Source: Isoetes taiwanensis
Lineage: Eukaryota > Streptophyta > Lycopodiopsida > Isoetales > Isoetaceae
Reading direction: 5' to 3'
Assembly (NCBI GenBank): GCA_021234155.1
Contig: JAJEKV010000015.1
Location: 5,959,194-6,023,193 of the forward strand
Length of the DNA stretch: 64,000 bases
The notes under the pieces were generated by a model. That model did no database searches. It was not told the origin of the DNA and worked only from the letters and a program-made list of their open reading frames with translations. Position numbers and translations under genes: made by a program. Positions 56,864 through 64,000 of the stretch are shown here, in pieces. Numbering within the stretch: the stretch's first letter is position 1; each line of letters begins with the position of its first letter.

Positions 56864-57178
56864 GTGTGCACATGTCCAAGCGATGCACCCGACACACACA
56901 TCGAGTTACTCGCATCACCTATGGTAGCGCGACTGGGAGCTTACATCCTGCAGATTTCTTGCTCTTCGGGGGCATGGTATTTGAGACCCCTTTTGTTAGG
57001 GTTTTTCCTCCCAAGTGGGGTTTTTCATCCAGATAGTAGGGTTCTCTCTTGTCTGATTACATTGTTTGTTTTTTGTGTTGAGGTTTTTGGCTTTTTTGCC
57101 TGTCCTCTGCATGTACCGTCTCATAGGCCTCTGGCCTCCGTGGACGTTAAAATAAACTTCCTTCCTTCCTTCCTTCGT
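56864..57178 (+). mobile_element. possible LINE/SINE 3' end with (TTCC)n tail
   Basis: T-rich sequence of the type seen at plant LINE 3' ends (GTTGAGGTTTTTGGC, CCTCTGGCCTCCGTGG), ending in AAATAAAC and four TTCC units (about 57157-57174). The coinciding frame 56864-57181 is probably not a gene. Confidence 0.35.
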
Positions 57179-57289
57179 TAATGCTTGTAGAAGGTATACT
57201 CATAATTCCTTAAAATATAAAATTTCGTAGCATTTATTTAAGTAATAATTTAATTTACATCATGGAATGCATAATATCTATTGAAGTTT

Positions 57290-57915
57290 ATGAATAAGCA
57301 CTATGAATAACCACCCTTTTGGTTGGGAATTATAAATAACCACCATGCAAATTAAATTGGTACGTAAAACCCATGCTAGGAACTATAATCAATTTTTAGT
57401 AGACAATTCTGCAATAGAAAACCAGCATGAATAACCACTAATTATTTATATTGGCAATAAAAACCACTTTGTAAACTACATGAATTCATTACAAAAGAAA
57501 ACCAATGTGGTCGACTTTAAATAGACAATTTCGGCAATAGAAAACCAACATGAATAACCACTAGATATTTAAATTGGCAGTGAAAACAACCTTGCAAACT
57601 ACACTAATTTTAGTAAACCATACTACGAAAGAAAACCAATATGGAAAATCATCGTCTAGCATTGAAAAACCATACCATAAACCATTACCAATTTAATAAC
57701 CCATGTTGTATCAATTAACTAACAAGAAAACCATGCTAGAAACCATTATGAATTTAAATAAACTATGTTGCAACAAGAATCAGCATGAAAAAACCGCATC
57801 CTACTTATAAAAACCACTATAATATGTGGTTTCTATTAAGATTATTATTTTTTGCATAAGTAAGCACATGTATAGTGGTTCCTTAGTGGTTAATTATGGC
57901 AGTTAAGTTTTAGGA
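57290..57915. repeat. AT-rich repeat with AACCAC words and a ~125-bp tandem pair
   Basis: 57398-57522 and 57523-57640 are related copies (shared GCAATAGAAAACCA, ATGAATAACCACTA). The word GTGGTTT/AAACCAC dominates. Confidence 0.6.
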
Positions 57916-57919
57916 TGCC

Positions 57920-58075
57920 TTGTGACAGATCTTGAATTTTTTTGAGCCTGCTCGAAGCAAGTTACCTGAATGGAGAATTCAATGGTCAGATAGGGAAACC
58001 GGGTTCCGGGAAGGGAGGCATTGGCATTTGCCCTCCCGGAGGAGCACTGGTAGGAAAGCCTGCCTCGGTAACCTT
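57920..58075 (-). repeat. isolated end of the ~0.8-kb repeat
   Basis: Matches the cluster units near 47670-47800 in reverse orientation (CTCGAAGCAAGTTAC, GGCATTGGCATTTGCCCTC). It directly abuts the second minisatellite. Confidence 0.8.
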
Positions 58076-58084
58076 TGTGATGTC

Positions 58085-58968
58085 CGTCTCCTAGGGTCTG
58101 GCCACCTAGGCTATAACATGCCACCTAGGCTCCAACATGCCACGTGAGCCTCAACATGCCACGTGAGCTCCAACATGCCAAGTTGGTTCCAACGTGCCAC
58201 CTAGGCTCAAGCATGCCAAGGTGGCTCAAATATGCCACCTAGGCTCCAACATGCCCACAGGCTTCAACATGCCCCGTGGGCTCCAACATGCCACCTAGGC
58301 TCCAACATGCCTCGTGAGCTCTATCATGCCACCTAGGCTCCAACATGCCACCTAGGCTTTAACATGCCACCTAGGCTCCAACATGCCAAGGTGGCTCCAA
58401 CATGCCACCTAGGCTCAAGCGTGCCAAGGTGGCTCAAACATGCCACCTAGGCTCCAACATGCCACCCACGGCTCCAACATGCCCGTGGGCTCCAACATGC
58501 CACCCTAGCATGCCACCTAGGCTCCAACATGCCCACGGGCTCCAACATGCCCCGTGAGCTCCAACATGCTAAGTTGGCTCCAGCGTGCCACCTAGGCTCA
58601 AGCATGCCAAGGTGGCTCAAATATGCCACCAAGGCTTCAACATGCCACGTAGGCTCCAACATGCCAACTAGGCTCCAACATGCCTCGTGAGCTCTAGCAT
58701 GCCACCTAGGCTCCAGCGTGCCACCTCACGGCTCCAACATGCCACCTAGCATGCCACCTAGGCTCCAACATGCCACACGGGCTCCAACATGCCGCGTGAG
58801 TTCCAACATGCCACATAGGCTCCAACATGCCAAGTTGGCTCCAGCGTGCCACCTAGGCTCAAGCATGCCAGCGTGGCTCAAATATGCCACCATCGGCTCC
58901 AACATGCCACGTGAGCCGCAACATGCCACCTTGGCTCCAACATGCCATGTGAGCTCTAACATGCCACA
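58085..58968 (-). repeat. 19-bp minisatellite array (inverted orientation)
   Basis: Units of the type GGCTCCAACATGCCACCTA, the reverse complement of the 44998-46370 unit. It is cut at 58968 by element D's LTR; CCACA at 58964-58968 is a candidate 5-bp target site. Confidence 0.93.
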
Positions 58969-60591
58969 TGTGACGCTCAGGTGCTAGACATGCGGTACTC
59001 GGTAGGTATACTGAGCGAGGAAATCCCCATCCGGCTCATCGGCCGCCCAGCAGGTATCGTCTACCCCGCACTCTAAGGTGACCCTAGTGCGGGGGGGTTC
59101 TGAAGGTGTCTTGACAGCGCCCTTCCCCTATGGGCTCCTATAACAGCCGGGCGATAAACATGTCGAGAACTAGCATCAACAATACAAATACTACCTCGAA
59201 GGGTAGTCCATCCCATATCCACAAGTGCAAAGAACATAATCGCATACCATAAAACATGAGAGCTCCTCCTGGGGGGCTCCGGCACATAAGGAGGTGAGTA
59301 TTTGGATAGGCCTCAAGATAAGCGGTCGAGTCATAACAATGGCGGGGCTGGCATAAGATAATGGCTAGGGTTGACCACTCCATCCGCCCCCTGTGCATAC
59401 TGCGGATGGGCTAGATCAGGGCTACGGCATGACTCTAACCTTGGGATCACGCAATCCCATGGCATCACCCATCGGGACTACTCGGTTGCATCTCCCGGTC
59501 CGGTCGAGGTAGGAAGGGTTGCATCTCCCCTTCAGGGGGTCTAGAGGCTCCACAGGCGGCTAGAGAATCGTGGCGACACACGATTCGTGCCGTGAACCCC
59601 CAAAACAAGAGCCAAGGTGACACTTGCAACTCTTGAGAGGCGTGGACACCATTGCCCGGGGAGGTGCCGGACCCATGCTCGGCCCCTGCAAGTGACCGAC
59701 CATAAGCCTAGCCCAGCTGTGGGATCCCCGAAGCCCCCACTCGGCGGGGATCCACCCTCCATCTTGCCTCTAGCCCGTTGTGTGGTCTTTGAGTCACATC
59801 ATAGCTTCCATAGCCGGTGTGTTCCTATGCAGGGCCGCATCTAATAGGAACTAAGGGATCTACACTAGGAGCATACTACATATGGCTCTAGGTCTCTACC
59901 CCCCTTCCCACACAAGAGGAACAAACATGATCAACCATCATCACATAATCATCATGAACAATATCATATGAACATCTTAACCTAATCATACATATCTAAC
60001 TATTAGTTAGGGTTCCTTGATTAGGGTTCAAGATGTTCAACACAGGTTCTAGGGTGGCTCTACTCTAGCTACGAAATACTAACCCATCTGGAGTGCTAAC
60101 TCCCAGATGAACTAATATGAACTCTACTCAACCTACCTCCTCCAGAAGCGCTTCCTCCCATCCCTGGCGTCTCCATGCTCCTCGGGTGGCTCGAAGACTT
60201 GCTCCCCTCACGATCCTACACACCTTCCGGGGGCTTTGCTCGAGCTAGGCTATAACGAGCGATGCTCGAAACGGGGTTTCGGGCATGTGGATGAGAGCTC
60301 AGGTGCTAGGTCAGGAAAAAGGGTCTAGGGTTAGGGTTAGGGCTTATATAGGTGTGGGTCCACATGGGATGCCACGTGGCACTACTAAGATGAGGCCATG
60401 TGGCGGTTGCCCAATAGGATAAGGCCATGTGGAAATGGGCCTTGTCCTAAGGTTATCTAAGTTAAACAATTAACTTAGATGTGCACCCCTTGCCACTTAT
60501 CCAAGGCATACAAGGCTACCTAGGTAGACTTGTATGGTGGCAGTCGAGGAATATCACGTATTTATGGCGTATATTCCCCTGGAACGTCACA
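58969..60591 (-). repeat. element D 3' LTR
   Basis: TGTGACGCTCAGG...GGAACGTCACA. Same terminal heptamers as A-C, otherwise different. On the plus strand it contains AGGGTTAGGGTTAGGGC (about 60327-60344) next to TATATAGG. Confidence 0.88.
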
Positions 60592-60640
60592 TTCTCCCCC
60601 CCTTAGGACAATGCTGTCCTCAGCATTGCGCTAAGGTGAC
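60592..60640 (-). other. element D polypurine tract and hairpin
   Basis: Complement of a G-rich tract at 60592-60605, then the perfect hairpin CAATGCTG (60609-60616), loop TCCT, CAGCATTG (60621-60628), at the position of B's hairpin. Confidence 0.75.
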
Positions 60641-61470
60641 GAACCTAACTATCCTGCAAAACAACATCAAACATACTCTTAAGTTAAGTTTAAACGATCA
60701 ACTTCCTATTAAAAGTTAAATGTCAAAATTTAGGCCATATTTGTACTTATACAAAATTATATAGCCTTAACAAAGTTACTTCTTACAATAATTCAAAATA
60801 TTATTATAAGAGTTATTAGGGTTCATAATCTAAATTATGGTTCCCCCATCTTCTCGTAATGCGCCCCACCTCGAAGCTCCTTCTCACTTGCACGCACATG
60901 GAGCACATTATGTTAGTTTAATTAATAAGTTTGTGGTTTTGGGGACCACCCCTTACCATACCTTGCACTTGATCATGGCCCTTCGGTTTGAGCTTAAGGA
61001 CCATTTAAGATGATCCCATCATCGCCCATGATCAAGTGCTACTTGTGTCTTTCTATTTGCGGTCGCCGAGTACCCCTAATACATCATGCCCCAAGGGTTT
61101 TAAGCTAGAGAGCGTCTCACGATCCCATCATCGCACATGATCACTTTGACCTTCACCATGGCCCCCTATGGCGGTGTACGAACCCCCACATCGTGGCATA
61201 GAAACATCCGGCGATGTCCCATCGCCGGCGCACCATGCCTTTCCTCTCTCTCTCACATGACCCTATTGGTCATGCGCACCTCTTTGGTGCATGTTGGCCT
61301 AGAGAATGCCTTAAAGGCTTATCTCATCATCGCCCACATGTTCCAAGATTACGGCCTTATGTATTCCACTAGCTAGAATACATGCGCGGAACTAGAGGCT
61401 AACTAAGAAACACACTAGCTAACCTCACGGCAAGTCGGAATTCGACCAAGTCCGGAGGCGACTAAGCCCA
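60641..61470 (-). other. element D 3' non-coding region
   Basis: No ORF of note. It is not obviously alignable with the 3' regions of A-C. Confidence 0.5.
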
Positions 61471-62760
61471 TCAAACTCCTTCATAAACTCACGGGTATTG
61501 CTTCTCCAAATCTGCTTCAATACCCATGTCGCGTCTTCCACGGGCAAGTGCTTCCCACTTGACCAAATCTTTGGAGGAGGCGAGACCTCCTAGTCTTCTT
61601 GAATGACTTATCAAGAAGTAACTTTCGAACCGCGATTTCAACTTGCTCCTCCGTCATTTCAATAAAGTTGGAGTATCCAAGACCTCATCGGGGTTAGGAT
61701 TGTGCCTTTTCAATAAACTTCACGTGGAAGACCTTGTGAACTTTGAGATGGTAGGAAGATCCAACTTGTAGGCTTGGGAGCCCACTCTCCAAAATCTTGA
61801 AGCGGACCAGCCCACCTAGGGGCAAGCTTCTTGCAACTCCCAATCCGAAGCTTACCTTGATCTTCAACCACATGCTATCGCCTTCCTTGAACTCTCTTAC
61901 GGTCCTGTGCTTGCCATTTCGGCTCTTACGCTTGACTTCTTCTGCTAGGAGGTAACCCCTCACTTCTTCCACCAAGCTGTTGCATATCTCCCTAGCATCT
62001 CTTTGGGACACTTCAACCTTTGACACGGGGTTGTGCCAAGTAATAGGGGTTACTTTCTTGGTACCCGTAATTTACCATGAAAGGAGACATCGAGATGACT
62101 CTCTGCTTGGCACTATTGTGGCGGAATTCCACCAAGTGGATATACTCATCCCCTTGGATTTGCTTATTCCACACAAAGCTTCTAAGCATATCTTCAATGA
62201 TTCGATTCGTCCTCTCCGTCGACCATCTGTTTGGGGATGATAATTTGTGCTCATGGAAGCTTCGTGCGAATGGTGCTAAAGAGGTCCGCCAAAAGCACTC
62301 ATAAACTTAGAATCTCTATCAGATATTATCTCTCGGGCATGCCATGGAGCCTAAAATCTCCTTCACAAATAGCTTGGCGATTATCTAATCTTTGTGTCGG
62401 TAGTTCTACAAGGCACAAAATGTGCCATCTTAGATAATTTGTCTACTACGACCATCAATCGTCCTTGCCTCGAAGAGTCTTGGGAAATCTGTGATAAAAT
62501 CCATACTTACCACTTCCCACTTAGCATTCGGCCTTTGCTAGAGGTTCCAAAGCTCACGGAATTGAAGCTGCTCGCTTTGGTTTCTTGACACAAGCGGCAC
62601 TCATGAATATATCTTGCTATATCGCTTCTTCATTCCGGCCAGAAGTAGCTACTTGAATCTTGAAGTAGGTCTTCATAAACCACTGCATGCCACTTTGCTA
62701 TTGGGGTTTTGTTTGTGTGTCATGAAGAATTAACTTCCTTATACGGCGATTCGGGTACAC
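61471..62760 (-). pseudogene. element D chromodomain and integrase
   Basis: Chromodomain traces at 61530-61640 (LDKSFKKTRRS). Integrase C-terminal region in 61694-62026 (KHRTVREFKEGDSMWLKIKV, LKVHKVFHV). Core traces at 62072-62500 (NYHPQTDG, REIISDRDSKFMSAF, VVVDKLSKMAHFVPC). Zinc-domain traces lie near 62590-62700 (ARYIHECRLCQ). Frames change repeatedly. Confidence 0.85.
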
Positions 62761-64000
62761 ACAACTTATGCTTATGATATAACAAGTTGCCTTCCTTCTT
62801 ATAATGCTTGAAGGCTTCTGGTTCCTTATCTGTCCTAGCCTCCCTAGAGGCTTTCCCCCACCTCCTTGAAATCACCATCAAATGGTAATGTCTCCTCAAT
62901 TTTCTTGCCATACCCACTTTCGAAAGAGTTGATATAGCATTACAATGTGTTCTCGTCTCAAGGGGTCTTCTAGAAAGAGCATCGTGACCACATTCAACTT
63001 ACGGCTTATAAGCAATCTCGAAATCATACTCTTCTAGGAATTCCATCCACCTCCTTTGCCTTAGATTAAGGGTGGTTGGGTAAAAAAAATATTGGAGGCT
63101 TTGGTGATCGATTATCTAGCTGAAACTTCCTCCCAAGCAATTAATGCCTCAAGTACGAAGAGCTCGACAATAGCTAGAAGTTCGATCATGGGTTGGATAA
63201 GTATTTGCTGCTCGGTGTCGTTCAACTTCTTGGAATCATAAGCTATTACTCTTCCTTCTTGCATAAGGACTCCACCTAAGCTATCTTACTTGCATCTGTT
63301 GCTACTATCTTGTCCTTATGCGGATCAGCGAGAACTAGCTTTGGTCTTTGTTGTTAAGGCCCCTTAAGCTTTTCAAATGAAGCTTGAACATTTTCTAACC
63401 AATGTGCTCTCAATCTTTCACCTTAGCACTCTTAGTGAGGTCCGTCAAGGGGCCCCCTTAGCGAAGTCCTTCCCGCGAACTTTACGTAATAACTTTTGCC
63501 GGACCTAGAAAGCTTCTTACTTCCGCCACATTCTTTTGAGCTGGCCAATCTACTCTCGCCCGATCTTTTGCGGGGTCGGTGGAGATCCCTTACGCCAATA
63601 TGACATGGCCCAAGTACTCCACTCTTTCCGTAGCAAAGTGGCATTTGGAGAGCTTCCCATACAAAGCGATGCCGCCTCAACTTTTCTAACACCCTTCTCA
63701 AATGTTGACTATGATCTTCAATGGACTTCTTTGTAGACTAGAATGTCGTCGAAGAAGACAATGACAAACTCATCTAGAAAATCCCCGAAGGCGTCGTTCA
63801 TGAGGCGCATAAAAGTTGCTGGAGCATTGGACAATCAAAGGGCATTTCAGTAAACTCAAAATGACCATACCGCGTTCTAAAGGCGGTCTTATGGATATCT
63901 TCTTCCTTTATCCTTATTTGGTGGTATCGACCTTAAGTCAATTTTAGAGAATACCTTTGCTCCTTGGAGCTGGTCCATCAAATCATCGCCCTTGGCAAAG
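62761..64000 (-). pseudogene. element D RNase H and reverse transcriptase (partial)
   Basis: RNase H end with [18 protein letters not shown] (near 63010-63060) and GGVLMQEGRVIAYDSKKLND (63220-63280). The RT palm includes [12 protein letters not shown] (63725-63765) and [14 protein letters not shown]. The fingers ([12 protein letters not shown]) run into the window end. Multiple frameshifts are present. Confidence 0.88.

Larger units (their letters stand above)
58969..64000 (-). mobile_element. element D: chromovirus, 3' half, continues beyond the window
   Basis: LTR 58969-60591, polypurine tract, 3' region, chromodomain, integrase, RNase H and part of RT, all on the minus strand. Related to B but clearly diverged, with dense frameshifts. 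Confidence 0.9.

Noticed and set aside
60320-60350. Telomere-like AGGGTTAGGGTTAGGG
   Set aside because: Only about three irregular units next to an LTR TATA box; not a telomeric array.

Overview
This window is nuclear DNA of a land plant. Most of it is transposable-element sequence. There are no bacterial operons and no rRNA or complete tRNA genes. The kingdom call rests on a PIF/Harbinger transposase, Ty3/gypsy chromoviruses primed by initiator-Met tRNA, a fragment of a plant SKIP2/VFB-type F-box gene, a tRNA-headed SINE and a hAT-like MITE. I do not name a species. The LINE reverse transcriptase and a Rep-like pseudogene hint at a lineage outside the well-studied angiosperms, but that is only an impression.

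Layout. 0-11.2 kb holds small ORFs, a Harbinger transposase (minus), a Rep/HUH-like pseudogene, a LINE RT fragment and a zinc-knuckle gag-like relic. 11.2-43 kb is a nest of related LTR elements whose LTRs begin TGTG(A/G)CG and end CGTCACA. Element B (minus, 5'-truncated chromovirus) has its 3' LTR split by element A (plus, 11449-21707), which has LTRs but no recognisable pol. B's integrase is further split by a hAT-like MITE. Element C (plus, 31035-42690) is complete from LTR to LTR and is flanked by the target duplication CTACG. It lies in a GTTGTTTT-rich sequence next to B's broken end. 43-59 kb holds the F-box fragment, two inverted 19-bp minisatellite arrays, a (CT)n run, an inverted cluster of ~0.8-kb repeats with 19-bp hairpins, AT-rich repeats, and a SINE inside a tandem duplication. 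59-64 kb is the 3' LTR and pol of a fourth related chromovirus, D (minus), cut by the window edge.

The most interesting content is in element C. Between its 5' LTR and gag it carries a broken gene for a histone H3-like protein. The N-terminus MARTAHQARKP aligns without gaps to the H3 tail. A histone fold with CENH3-like features lies about 1 kb further on. This gene, and a second unidentified ORF ('ORFx', shared with B), are each preceded by the same kind of module: two nested inverted-repeat elements (GTCTCAC...GTGAGAC around a 7-bp inner palindrome) followed by a TATAAATA box. Element A has one such module with a different inner palindrome that still pairs. The elements also share a 3' region with stable hairpins and twin polypurine tracts.

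How the parts may work together (inference): B-like copies encoded Gag, protease, RT, RNase H and a chromodomain integrase. A and the deleted C copy could be mobilised only in trans. The H3-like and ORFx proteins would be accessory products made from internal promoters. All coding copies here are broken. Many differences between copies fall at CTG/CAG sites, so part of the damage may be sequencing error at CHG-methylated cytosines.
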